A stretch of DNA of 16,670 nt from Chromatiales bacterium (GCA_024641465.1 JAHEDB010000010.1:1-16670); one strand, 5' to 3'. Positions 1 through 7,117 are shown, counted from the stretch's first letter. Notes: generated from the sequence alone by a model not told the origin. Made by a program: numbers and translations.

Positions 1-208
1 ATGAAGGTCTGCGGCTTGATTAACAGGCATTCCGCGCCGGCCAGCTGGCAACGGGCCAGCTCGCCGTGAAATTTCTTTTCCGGTTTAAACCGACCCCCTG
101 CTGGCGGGCCAGTTCGTCCAAAAACCAAAAACCGGCGTTGTGTCGCGTGTCCTGATATTCGCGGCCGGGATTTCCCAGCCCGACGATCAGTTGCACACGC
201 GCAGACAA
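1..208 (-). CDS. pth: Peptidyl-tRNA hydrolase, N-terminal part; frameshifted and cut by window edge
   Basis: Pth cleaves peptidyl-tRNAs that drop off ribosomes and recycles the tRNA in the cytoplasm. The N-terminus reads MSARVQLIVGLGNPG followed by the family motif TRHNAG, which holds the catalytic histidine (about residue 23). The start is a TTG at 206-208 with an AAGAGAG-like ribosome site about 6 nt upstream; a GTG four codons later is an alternative. The open frame breaks soon after GVGLNRK and meets a stop at 20-22. The -1 frame, however, continues as KFHGELARCQLAGAEC then LLIKPQTF, which is clearly Pth sequence up to the window edge. One missing base near 80-82 (CCGG where CCCGG would restore NREKKFHGE) explains the break. 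Since pth is normally essential, a sequencing or assembly error is more likely than a true pseudogene. It lies 39 nt downstream of rplY, as in Pseudomonas. Confidence 0.9.
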
Positions 209-247
209 CGCCGGCTCTCTTGGTGGCTAATGGCCAGGAACGGCCGT

Positions 248-901
248 TTAGCCTTCACCACCTTCACTACCAGCCGCTTCGGCAGGACCTTCAGCCGGGC
301 CTTCTTCAGCTTCCTTCGCCGCACGCGGCAGATGGATAGAGGCAACCGGCTGGTCATGGCCTTCGCCATGGGTCAGTTCAACGATTTCGACGCCGTTGGG
401 CAGCTTGATATCTGACAGGTGAACAATGCCGTCCAGATCCAGGTTGGCCAGATCCACTTCGAGGAATTCCGGCAGATCTTTAGGCAGACAGCTGATTTCG
501 GTTTCTGTCTGGCTGTGCGTGACGATACCGCCACCACGGACACCCGGTGAGGTGGCTTCATTGGTGAAGTGCAGGGGAATGTGTACCCGAATCTTTTCCG
601 CCATGTTCACGCGTTGCAGATCCATGTGCAGGACCACGGGCTTGCTGGGGTGACGTTGCAGATCCTTGATGATCGCATTTTCACTCTTGCTACCGATCTG
701 AACCGTAAGGATGTGCGAGAAAAAGGCCTCGTTTTCCAGCTTGTGAAACAGGGCATTAGCATCCACTGACAAAGCCGTTGGCTCCTTACCGGCACCATAT
801 AATATGGTTGGCACTTTGCCCGTACGACGCAGGCGGCGGCTCGCACTCTTCCCCAGGTCGTTACGGGCTTCAGCTACCAATACAAAACTATCACCACTCA
901 T
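248..901 (-). CDS. rplY: 50S ribosomal protein L25, long CTC/TL5 form
   Basis: L25 binds 5S rRNA in the central protuberance of the large ribosomal subunit. The 217-residue product is the long form: an N-terminal 5S-rRNA-binding barrel (about residues 5-95, with ILYGAGKEP and the HPSKPVVLHMDL stretch) followed by a C-terminal CTC/TL5 domain (about 96-195, with FLEVDLANLDLDGIVHLSDI). It ends in an acidic Gly/Glu/Ala-rich tail (EEGPAEGPAEAAGSEGGEG), likely disordered. Enterobacterial L25 has only the first domain. The ATG at 899-901 follows an AGGAG site 8 nt upstream. The gene sits between prs and pth, the common gammaproteobacterial order. The 112 nt upstream contain two hairpins that could form a leader. 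Confidence 0.95.
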   Translation of the reverse strand: MSGDSFVLVAEARNDLGKSASRRLRRTGKVPTILYGAGKEPTALSVDANALFHKLENEAFFSHILTVQIGSKSENAIIKDLQRHPSKPVVLHMDLQRVNMAEKIRVHIPLHFTNEATSPGVRGGGIVTHSQTETEISCLPKDLPEFLEVDLANLDLDGIVHLSDIKLPNGVEIVELTHGEGHDQPVASIHLPRAAKEAEEGPAEGPAEAAGSEGGEG

Positions 902-946
902 TTGTGTTACTCCTGATTTCAGGTTAATAAATACCGGTTTCCCGGC

Positions 947-1007
947 AACCGCCCCCGCGACCAGGGGAGGTTACTGTTTCGGTTGCCCGCCACCAGGGCG
1001 GGCAACC
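947..1007 (-). promoter_or_regulatory. Two-hairpin intercistronic leader between prs and rplY
   Basis: A perfect 11-bp stem with a 5-nt loop (arms 981-991 and 997-1007, GGTTGCCCGCC with its complement) starts 7 nt after the prs stop on the minus strand. A second, imperfect 9-bp stem (arms 947-955 and 964-972, one mismatch) lies closer to rplY. Neither is followed by a U-run in the minus direction, so a simple intrinsic terminator is unlikely. RNA processing, protection of the prs mRNA, or L25 autoregulation are possible. L25 leaders are known in some gammaproteobacteria, but I cannot confirm a match here. Confidence 0.45.
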
Positions 1008-1013
1008 AAAATT

Positions 1014-1967
1014 CTAATCGACGTACATGCTACTGACGGATTCTTCGTTATTGATCCGTCGCATGGTCTCGGCCAGCATACCCGCCACGCTCAGCTGACG
1101 GATCTTGCCACAGGCCTGGGCCGCCTCACTCAGCGGGATGGTGTCGGTCACGACCAGCTCATCCAGTACCGATTTAGTAATATTGTCTATCGCCTTACCG
1201 GACAATACCGCGTGAGTACAGTAGGCAACCACTTTGGCGGCGCCATGTTTCTTCAGGGCGGCGGCGGCCTGCCCCAGCGTCCCGGCGGTATCCACCAGGT
1301 CATCGACGATCACACAGCTGCGCCCCTCGACATCACCGATGATATTCATCACCTTCGCCACATTGGGGCGCGGACGGCGTTTGTCGATGATCGCCAGTTC
1401 CGCATCATCCAGCCGCTTGGCCAGCGCGCGGGCGCGGACGACACCACCCACATCAGGCGATACCACCATCAAATCCGGATATTCCTGTCGCCACACATCG
1501 CCCAGCAAAATCGGTGAGGCATAGACATTGTCCACCGGGATATTAAAAAATCCCTGGATCTGATCAGCGTGCAAATCGACCGTCAACACACGGTCCGTAC
1601 CGACCGCCATCAGCATGTCGGCCACCACCTTGGCCGTGATCGGTACCCTGGCCGAACGGGGACGCCGATCCTGGCGGGCATAACCGTAATACGGCAACAC
1701 CGCAGTGATCCGCCCCGCGGAAGATCGATGCAGCGCATCGATCATCACCAGCAGTTCCATCAAATGGTCATTGGTCGGCGCACAGGTTGGTTGCACCACG
1801 AAAACATCCTTACCGCGAATGTTTTCCATGATTTCCACCATCGACTCACCATCGCTGAACTTGCCAACGACCGCCTTGCCCAATGGCATCTGTAACCTTG
1901 CGACAATCGCCTGGGCCAGTTGCGGATTCGCGTTGCCCGAAAAGATCATCATGTTACTGTCCGGCAC
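1014..1967 (-). CDS. prs: Ribose-phosphate pyrophosphokinase (PRPP synthetase)
   Basis: Prs transfers pyrophosphate from ATP to ribose 5-phosphate to make PRPP for purine, pyrimidine, histidine, tryptophan and NAD synthesis. The 317-residue length is typical of class I enzymes. Visible motifs are GKFSDGESMVEIMENIRGKD near the N-terminus, YGYARQDRRPRSARVPITAK, the catalytic TVDLHADQIQGFF, SPDVGGVVRARALAK, IDKRRPRPNVAKV, and the PRPP-binding loop VDDLVDTAGTL (the family usually has GG where this has AG). The start is GTG at 1965-1967, giving MPDSNMMIFSGNA, which parallels the GTG-initiated MPDMKLFAGNA of E. coli; a weak G-rich ribosome site precedes it. It is downstream of tRNA-Gln and upstream of rplY. 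Confidence 0.97.
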   Translation of the reverse strand: MPDSNMMIFSGNANPQLAQAIVARLQMPLGKAVVGKFSDGESMVEIMENIRGKDVFVVQPTCAPTNDHLMELLVMIDALHRSSAGRITAVLPYYGYARQDRRPRSARVPITAKVVADMLMAVGTDRVLTVDLHADQIQGFFNIPVDNVYASPILLGDVWRQEYPDLMVVSPDVGGVVRARALAKRLDDAELAIIDKRRPRPNVAKVMNIIGDVEGRSCVIVDDLVDTAGTLGQAAAALKKHGAAKVVAYCTHAVLSGKAIDNITKSVLDELVVTDTIPLSEAAQACGKIRQLSVAGMLAETMRRINNEESVSSMYVD

Positions 1968-2009
1968 GGTGCCCCCGATTAGATTCTTGGTTTGCCTGTG
2001 ATGCCTTCG

Positions 2010-2040
2010 CCTCGTCTCTCGTCACTCGAAACTCGGCCCT
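2010..2040. repeat. Degenerate heptamer array NCTCGNN, copy 1
   Basis: Four heptamers in tandem read CCTCGTC, TCTCGTC, ACTCGAA, ACTCGGC, then a partial CCT. The core CTCG recurs every 7 nt. Two similar arrays lie around the gatA-gatB junction. This one is upstream of prs and abuts the truncated tRNA-Gln copy. Confidence 0.65.
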
Positions 2041-2065
2041 AAAATATGGCTGGGGTGCCAGGATT
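2036..2065 (-). repeat. Truncated second copy of the tRNA-Gln 3' end plus trailer
   Basis: On the minus strand this reads AATCCTGGCACCCCAGCCA plus an A/T-rich trailer. It matches the 3' end and trailer of the intact tRNA-Gln at 2224-2253 in 28 of 30 positions, in the same orientation and 188 bp downstream. It keeps the acceptor 3' strand and CCA but has no anticodon arm, so it is not a functional tRNA. It may be the remnant of a second tRNA-Gln gene or a duplication made by insertion at the tRNA 3' end. Confidence 0.8.
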
Positions 2066-2175
2066 ACTCGGCCCATCCCTGGGCCTCGCCCCTTCGGGGC
2101 CAGCTACGCTTTCGCTTCGCTGTTCGATTTTGCTCCCGGCAAAATCGTCGAACCTTTTACGGTTCAAATCCTGGC
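2057..2175. repeat. Multi-hairpin element with tRNA-derived ends
   Basis: The outer arms GCCAGGATT (2057-2065) and AATCCTGGC (2167-2175) are perfect complements. Inside lie consecutive stems: GGCCCA/TGGGCC (2070-2085), GCCCC/GGGGC (2088-2100), CGATTTTGC/GCAAAATCG (2125-2147, 9 bp) and GAACC/GGTTC (2150-2165). Both ends resemble the tRNA-Gln T-arm: 2161-2175 on the plus strand is GGTTCAAATCCTGGC, one base different from the tRNA. Joining 2065 to 2149 restores the tRNA text GATT-CGAACCT, so 2066-2148 looks like an 83-nt insertion into a tRNA remnant. No coding sequence is evident. It may belong to a dispersed palindromic repeat family. Confidence 0.6.
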
Positions 2176-2234
2176 GGTCGTTCTGAGGTTTTAACTAGTT
2201 AAGTTATGGTCCTCATATTTCCAGCCTTAAAATT

Positions 2235-2309
2235 TGGCTGGGGTGCCAGGATTCGAACCTGGGAATGCTGGAATCAAAATCCAGTGCCTTACCGCTTGGC
2301 GACACCCCA
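2235..2309 (-). tRNA. glnT: tRNA-Gln (anticodon UUG)
   Basis: The minus strand folds as a complete tRNA: acceptor TGGGGTG pairing with CACCCCA, D-arm containing GCCAAGCGGTAAGGC, anticodon stem CTGGA/TCCAG around the loop TTTTGAT with anticodon TTG, T-arm CAGG-TTCGAAT-CCTG, discriminator G and an encoded CCA. The 75-nt length including CCA and the sequence are close to E. coli tRNA-Gln(UUG). It begins 23 nt after ispE, and the ispE-tRNA-prs arrangement is conserved in pseudomonads, so it is probably processed from a longer transcript. The gene symbol is uncertain. Confidence 0.97.
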
Positions 2310-2332
2310 ATATACTGCTTGCTAACTTGCGG

Positions 2333-3175
2333 CTAGTTTAACACCTGCCGTAAGGGTGAGGTATTTTTACCCCGGGCAACGAAACCCGCCCATTTGTCGG
2401 ATAGTTGCTGCCATGCAGCCTGGGCCTGGTCTTCCCGCTCAAAGGCGGCGAATACGCAGGCGCCGGTTCCGGTCATGCGCGCCGGGGCAAATTCGGACAG
2501 TTCACGCAGTGCCGCATCGACCTCGGGCCAGCCCTGCCGGACCAGCGGTTCACAGACATTCACCCCTTGCCCGGACAGAAAGTCGCGTATTGTAATGGCT
2601 GGGCAATCCCGTATCAATTGCGGATCCGAAAAAACCTTGGCGGTTGAGACGCTTACCGGCGGGATCAGGACCACAAACCAGGGTTCGGGCAGTTCTACCG
2701 GCTTTAATACCTCCCCCACTCCCTCCGCCCAGGCCGCCTGGCCCCGGACAAACACCGGCACATCGGCCCCCAATTGCAGGCCCAAGCCGGCTAATTGCTC
2801 AAGGCTGAGACCACAGCCCCATAGCTGGTTCAGGGCCACCAGGGTGGTGGCCGCGTCGGAGCTCCCGCCACCCAGGCCACCCCCCATGGGCAATCTTTTG
2901 TCGAGCACAATGTCCACCCCAACATCGACCCCGGCCTGCTGTTTTAGTAGGGTTGCGGCCCGCACTACCAGGTCCTGTTCGGCCGGCACGCCGGGGACAT
3001 CGGTCAGCCTCTCGATCCGGCCATCCCCGCGCGGGGTGAACGCCAGCACATCACCAAAATCGAGAAACTGGAAGACGGTTTGCAACAGATGATACCCATC
3101 CGCCCGCCGACCGGTGATGTGCAGGAACAGATTGAGTTTCGCCGGCGCAGGCCAGTGCTTGGGTAAAGTCGTCAC
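2333..3175 (-). CDS. ispE: 4-diphosphocytidyl-2-C-methyl-D-erythritol kinase
   Basis: IspE phosphorylates the 2-hydroxyl of CDP-methylerythritol with ATP, the fourth step of the non-mevalonate isoprenoid pathway. This 280-residue GHMP-family kinase shows PAKLNLFLHI with the conserved lysine (about K13), the ATP-binding loop PMGGGLGGGSSDAA (about 96-109), LGADVPVFV with the catalytic aspartate (about D138), and the C-terminal ARMTGTGACVFAAF. Length and motifs are normal for the family. The start is GTG at 3173-3175; the ribosome site is weak, but the N-terminus (MTTLPKHWPAPAKLN) fits the family. It follows lolB by 73 nt and precedes tRNA-Gln. Confidence 0.96.
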   Translation of the reverse strand: MTTLPKHWPAPAKLNLFLHITGRRADGYHLLQTVFQFLDFGDVLAFTPRGDGRIERLTDVPGVPAEQDLVVRAATLLKQQAGVDVGVDIVLDKRLPMGGGLGGGSSDAATTLVALNQLWGCGLSLEQLAGLGLQLGADVPVFVRGQAAWAEGVGEVLKPVELPEPWFVVLIPPVSVSTAKVFSDPQLIRDCPAITIRDFLSGQGVNVCEPLVRQGWPEVDAALRELSEFAPARMTGTGACVFAAFEREDQAQAAWQQLSDKWAGFVARGKNTSPLRQVLN

Positions 3176-3248
3176 AGCAGGGATATCGTTAGTTGGTTAA
3201 AAATCGGATAAACAGAGATCTTAGGCAGACTTACCGGGAGATAACAAC

Positions 3249-3875
3249 TTAACTCTTGTCGTTAAACGGATTATCCGAGGTCTGCACCCCCAGTTTCCAT
3301 TCGTCGATCACCACACGCACATCGAGATCTTTTTTATCGGCGAAGATTTTTCCCGGCAGGACCAGGCCATTGACCGCGACATAGCGTTTGTATCTTACCC
3401 GCCAGTCCCCCTGTTGCAGGAGGGATAGACGACCATGTTTGTCGATACTGGCCGCATCTTTACCCGCGGGGGAAGGCAGTCCGACCAGCCAGTAGCGCAA
3501 TTCGGACACCGGCATTTTTACACCAGTCCGCTCACGTAACAGGCTATCGATGTCCTGCGAATAGAAACGCTCATTATCCGAGGTACGCAATTCGACCTGT
3601 TGATTGTTACCGGTCAGTTGTACCTGACCAGCGCCGAAGGGGCCGGACAGGCGGATCTGAAAATCCTCGCCTTGCTGTAGCCAGAGCAGGTTGACCTGCC
3701 AGGACTCAACCCCGTTATTGATGGCGGCACGCCCGGAGGCAAACCAGTGGTGCATCCCGTCGAGGCTTGCCTTGTGCGCCTGCCATGAACCGGTGTTAAG
3801 AGAGTCGGGGACCTCTTCGAGGGTGGCACAGGCAGACAGCAGGAGTAAAAAGGCGAAGCGGAGTAACCTAATCAT
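3249..3875 (-). CDS. lolB: Outer-membrane lipoprotein insertase LolB
   Basis: LolB receives lipoproteins from periplasmic LolA and inserts them into the inner leaflet of the outer membrane. The 208-residue protein starts with a short lipoprotein signal peptide whose lipobox LSAC places the lipidated cysteine at residue 16. The mature part has the family's beta-rich pattern, including WQVNLLWLQQGEDFQIRLSG, GPFGAGQVQL and LRYWLVGLPSP. Its ATG (3873-3875) overlaps the TGA of the upstream TPR gene (ATGA), which suggests translational coupling. The next gene is ispE, a conserved pairing in gammaproteobacteria. Confidence 0.94.
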   Translation of the reverse strand: MIRLLRFAFLLLLSACATLEEVPDSLNTGSWQAHKASLDGMHHWFASGRAAINNGVESWQVNLLWLQQGEDFQIRLSGPFGAGQVQLTGNNQQVELRTSDNERFYSQDIDSLLRERTGVKMPVSELRYWLVGLPSPAGKDAASIDKHGRLSLLQQGDWRVRYKRYVAVNGLVLPGKIFADKKDLDVRVVIDEWKLGVQTSDNPFNDKS

Positions 3876-5689
3876 TTATGAGTGAATCGATTAATGACAT
3901 CCAGCAGCACCTTGTGCTTGGGTGTTTCACGTAACGCCTCTTCCCATACTTCGCGGGCACCGGTCTGATCACCGCTGACCCACAGGACCTCGCCCAGATG
4001 CGCAGCAATCTCCGCATCCTTGTTCAAGCTAAAGGCCTTGCGCAGCAGACGCAATGCTTCTTCATGCCGACCGACGCGATAGTAGGCCCAGCCCATGCTG
4101 TCAGTAATCGCCGGATCATTGGTGTTCAGTTTGTAAGCCCGTTCGACCAGTTTGACCCCCTCGGCCAGCCGGTCCGTGCGATCCACCAGGGTATAACCCA
4201 GGGCATTGAGGGCCTGGACATTATTTGGCTGCCGCTCGACGATCTCCTGCAGGTCCTGGATGGTCACGTCCAGGCGATCAATCTTTTCCGCCGTGAGGGC
4301 ACGGGCATAGAGTAATTCGACATTCTCGGGCAATTCGGCGAGTGCTTCGGTATAGAGGTCAAAGGCCGTCTGGTATTGCTTGTCATTGCGCAGGATCTCG
4401 CCTTCGGCGAGAAACACCCGCAGCGTCACATCACTGGTTTTGGCCTCAATCGATTGCAGCCGCTCTCTGGCCTGTTCGACTTTACCATCCTTGGCAATCA
4501 ATACGGCAATGCGTATCTGCGCATCGACATTATGGTCGCCAAAGGTCACCGCACTGTAATATTCGATGGCCCGTGCACTCTCCTGTTGCTGCTCCGCCAG
4601 CTGCCCCAGATAATAATTTGCTTCGTTGGTGCGCTTACCCAGATCAATCAGCTTCTTGAAATAGCCTTGTGCACCATCGATATCACTCAGTTGCAGGGAC
4701 AACAGGCCCAGGGCATACAGGGCATCGCCCCTGGCATCAACGTCATCGGTATCGATCAATTTGCCAAATTGCTCCCGCGCCTCGGGCAGACGCTTAGCGT
4801 CAACCAGTTTACGTGCATAGAAAAGTCGTAAGGAATGATCATCCTCATGATCCGCGACCACCTTGCTCAGGTGTTGCAGGGATTCCTTGTCTTTTCCCTC
4901 ACGGGACAGGATATTCACCAGCAGGATATGCGCCTGTACCCAGTCGGGTTTCAGTTGCAGGGTCTTGTTGATCGCGTCCTCGGCCTTCTGGTATTCACCG
5001 ACCAGCAGGGCGAGATGGCTATAGGCATAATGGGCATGGACACTGTTCTGACGTTTGGCCACCAGTTTCGCCATGACCTCAAGGGCCGCCTTTTTGTCCT
5101 GTTCCTTACTCAACAGGGAAGTAATGAGTAAATAACCTTTCTGCTCATCCTGATCGCCCTCGGCGATCACCGCCTCAAAGTGACTCAGGGCCTCATCGGT
5201 TTTGCCGTTTCTGACCAACAGGGCGGCCAGTACCTGGCGGGCATCGACATTTAACGGTGCCAACTCCACCCACAGCCTTGCCGCTTCCAGCGCCTTGGGG
5301 GTTTCCCGGGCATAAACCGCGATTCGAGCCGCCCGTTCAGCAATCTCGGGGTCGCGGGAGAGCTTGGCCGCCTCAACATAATATTTCACCGCCGTACCCA
5401 GCAGGCCGCGCTGACCGGCAATTTCCGCCACCAGCAGGTTCTCTATCAAACGGGTATTTAATTCATTGGATGTGAGACGAACGACTTTCAAGGCGGGCTT
5501 CTTGGCCGACCGGGTTTTCTTGTCGGTTGTTTTATCGGCCAGCAACAAAAGTGGCCGGGACTGCAATAGCGCTTGGGATTTGCTGCCATTCAAATTAGAA
5601 TCAACGGCCGGTTCAGGCAGTGCTAAAGCACCACCCGCACTGAAAGGTAATGCGAGGGCAATACCAATATAAATTTGTAGGTTATTCAT
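3872..5689 (-). CDS. Exported tetratricopeptide-repeat protein
   Basis: This is a TPR protein of about 605 residues with a signal peptide (MNNLQIYIGIALALPFSAGG, probable cleavage after ALA). Helical repeats cover nearly the whole mature chain; examples are SHLALLVGEYQKAEDAINKT, ALGYTLVDRTDRLAEGVKLV and GWAYYRVGRHEEALRLLRKA. A basic, Lys-rich linker (KTTDKKTRSAKKPALK) follows the signal. The open frame extends to a TTG at 5734, but the ATG at 5687-5689 is preferred because it has AAGGG just upstream and begins a clean signal peptide. The syntenic Pseudomonas gene (PA4667 position) is also a TPR protein. Its overlap with lolB suggests an envelope role, such as a scaffold in outer-membrane assembly, but the exact function is unknown. 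Confidence 0.9.
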   Translation of the reverse strand: MNNLQIYIGIALALPFSAGGALALPEPAVDSNLNGSKSQALLQSRPLLLLADKTTDKKTRSAKKPALKVVRLTSNELNTRLIENLLVAEIAGQRGLLGTAVKYYVEAAKLSRDPEIAERAARIAVYARETPKALEAARLWVELAPLNVDARQVLAALLVRNGKTDEALSHFEAVIAEGDQDEQKGYLLITSLLSKEQDKKAALEVMAKLVAKRQNSVHAHYAYSHLALLVGEYQKAEDAINKTLQLKPDWVQAHILLVNILSREGKDKESLQHLSKVVADHEDDHSLRLFYARKLVDAKRLPEAREQFGKLIDTDDVDARGDALYALGLLSLQLSDIDGAQGYFKKLIDLGKRTNEANYYLGQLAEQQQESARAIEYYSAVTFGDHNVDAQIRIAVLIAKDGKVEQARERLQSIEAKTSDVTLRVFLAEGEILRNDKQYQTAFDLYTEALAELPENVELLYARALTAEKIDRLDVTIQDLQEIVERQPNNVQALNALGYTLVDRTDRLAEGVKLVERAYKLNTNDPAITDSMGWAYYRVGRHEEALRLLRKAFSLNKDAEIAAHLGEVLWVSGDQTGAREVWEEALRETPKHKVLLDVINRFTHK

Positions 5690-5761
5690 CAGACCCTTAT
5701 ATTTCAAGACATGAGCATATGGCGGATTCGGCAAACTATACCAACTTCCCAGAGAATTGGC

Positions 5762-5816
5762 TTTATAATAGGAGATTGGTCTGTCAATTGACCAATTTCA
5801 AGCCCACATAGATAAA
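5762..5816. promoter_or_regulatory. Divergent promoter region with central palindrome (TPR gene / hemA)
   Basis: Towards hemA, TTGACC (5788-5793) and GATAAA (5811-5816) have 17-bp spacing, placing a start about 20 nt before hemA. Towards the TPR gene, TTGACA runs 5787-5782 on the minus strand with a TATAAA at 5767-5762, though a 14-bp spacer is short. The two -35 elements abut within the palindrome GTCAATTGAC (5783-5792), nested in a wider dyad ATTGGTC/GACCAAT (5775-5796). A plus-strand TATAAT (5764-5769) lacks a good -35. The dyad could be an operator; no regulator is identified. Confidence 0.45.
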
Positions 5817-5843
5817 AAGACAGAGATTTTGACGGATTCCAGC

Positions 5844-7103
5844 GTGACACTCCTGACCCTTGGTATAAACCACAAAACCGCCCCGGTTGAGATCCGCGAG
5901 AAAGTCGCCTTTGCCGCCGAGACCCTTGGCCAGGCCCTCAAAGAGCTGATTTCACAGGAGGCCGTCAACGAGGCGGCCATCCTCTCCACCTGTAATCGCA
6001 CCGAATTGTATTGCAGCCTGAACACCAGTGACCGTGACGTGCTGGTCTCCTGGATGAGCCATTTCCACCATTTAAAAAACGAAGACCTGGCGCCGTACAT
6101 CTATTCCTATGCGGATAATGAGGCGGTGCAGCACATCCTGCGGGTTGCCAGCGGTCTGGATTCACTGGTAATGGGTGAACCGCAGATCCTCGGCCAGATC
6201 AAGGATGCCTACACCCATGCCAATGATGCCGGGGCTATCGGCCAGCAACTCAATCGTCTGTTCCAGCACACCTTCTCCGTCGCCAAGGAGGTCCGTACCA
6301 ATACCGCCATCGGCAGTAACCCGGTATCGGTGGCGTTTGCCGCGGTCAGCCTTGCCAAACAGATCTTCAGCAAGCTGAGCGAACACACCGCCCTGTTGAT
6401 CGGCGCGGGCGAGACCATCGAACTGGTGGCCCGTCATTTGAAGGAACAGGGCATTAAAAAGATGATCGTCGCCAACCGCACCGTCGAACGCGCCCAGTTG
6501 CTGGCCAGTCAGTACGATGGTGAGGCCATCCCCCTGGCTGAACTGCCGGATCGGCTGGTCGAGGCCGATATCGTCATCTCCTCCACCGCCAGTCAGCTGC
6601 CGATCCTCGGCAAGGGCGCGGTGGAAAGCGCCCTCAAACAGCGCAAACACAAACCGATCTTCATGGTCGACATCGCCGTGCCGCGTGATATCGAACCGGA
6701 GGTCGGCAAACTGCGTGATATTTATCTCTACACCGTCGATGACCTGCACGAGGTGATTGAGGAAAACCGTAAGTCCCGTCAGGCCGCCGCGCAAGAGGCC
6801 GAAGAGATCATCGAAAACCAGGTCGAACACTTCATGGGCTGGCTGCGCTCGCTGGATTCCGTCGATATCATCCGCAACTTCCGCTCCAGCGCGGAGCTGA
6901 CACGCGACGGGTGCATCAAACAGGCCGAGCGTCAACTCGCCGCCGGCAAGGACCCGCATGAAGTAATGAAAGAACTGGCCCGCACCCTCACCAATAAACT
7001 GATCCATGAGCCCACCGCGCATATGAATCAGGCCGCCTTCGAGGGACGCAAACATATCCTGGAGGCCGCCCAGGAACTCTTTAATCTCAAAGACAACGAT
7101 TAA
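5844..7103 (+). CDS. hemA: Glutamyl-tRNA reductase
   Basis: HemA reduces glutamyl-tRNA(Glu) with NADPH to glutamate-1-semialdehyde, the first committed step of C5-pathway haem synthesis. The N-terminal catalytic domain has LGINHKTAP and STCNRTELY; counting from the GTG at 5844 places the nucleophilic cysteine at residue 50, as in E. coli, and gives 419 residues, the family length. The NADPH-binding domain carries LIGAGETIELVARHL and VANRT, then ISSTASQLPILGKGAVE and VDIAVPRDIEPEVG. The C-terminal dimerisation helices follow. An in-frame TTG at 5829 would add five residues and is less likely. prfA starts 14 nt after the stop, the classic hemA-prfA operon. The regulatory N-terminus begins VTLLTLG and lacks an unusual degradation tag. 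Confidence 0.97.
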   Translation: MTLLTLGINHKTAPVEIREKVAFAAETLGQALKELISQEAVNEAAILSTCNRTELYCSLNTSDRDVLVSWMSHFHHLKNEDLAPYIYSYADNEAVQHILRVASGLDSLVMGEPQILGQIKDAYTHANDAGAIGQQLNRLFQHTFSVAKEVRTNTAIGSNPVSVAFAAVSLAKQIFSKLSEHTALLIGAGETIELVARHLKEQGIKKMIVANRTVERAQLLASQYDGEAIPLAELPDRLVEADIVISSTASQLPILGKGAVESALKQRKHKPIFMVDIAVPRDIEPEVGKLRDIYLYTVDDLHEVIEENRKSRQAAAQEAEEIIENQVEHFMGWLRSLDSVDIIRNFRSSAELTRDGCIKQAERQLAAGKDPHEVMKELARTLTNKLIHEPTAHMNQAAFEGRKHILEAAQELFNLKDND

Positions 7104-7117
7104 CTGTCGCAAAAATT

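Noticed and set aside
981..1007. Intrinsic terminator after prs
   Set aside because: The stem is strong, but no U-run follows it on the minus strand, so it was kept only as a possible leader or processing hairpin.
804..1517. A 237-codon plus-strand frame opposite prs and the rplY leader
   Set aside because: It runs antisense through two conserved genes and its sequence has no domain.
2010..2040. Short repeats that might suggest a CRISPR array
   Set aside because: The units are 7 nt, contiguous and degenerate, without spacers, and no cas genes are present.
2394..3092. A 232-codon plus-strand frame opposite ispE
   Set aside because: It is a Ser/Pro/Arg-rich shadow of ispE, with no recognisable domain and no ribosome site.
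5690..5734. Longer TPR protein from the TTG at 5734
   Set aside because: It would put 15 residues in front of a good signal peptide, and the ATG at 5689 has its own ribosome site.
6162..7112. A 316-codon open frame on the minus strand opposite hemA
   Set aside because: It is the antisense shadow of a strongly conserved gene with codon bias favouring the plus strand. Its translation shows no family motif.
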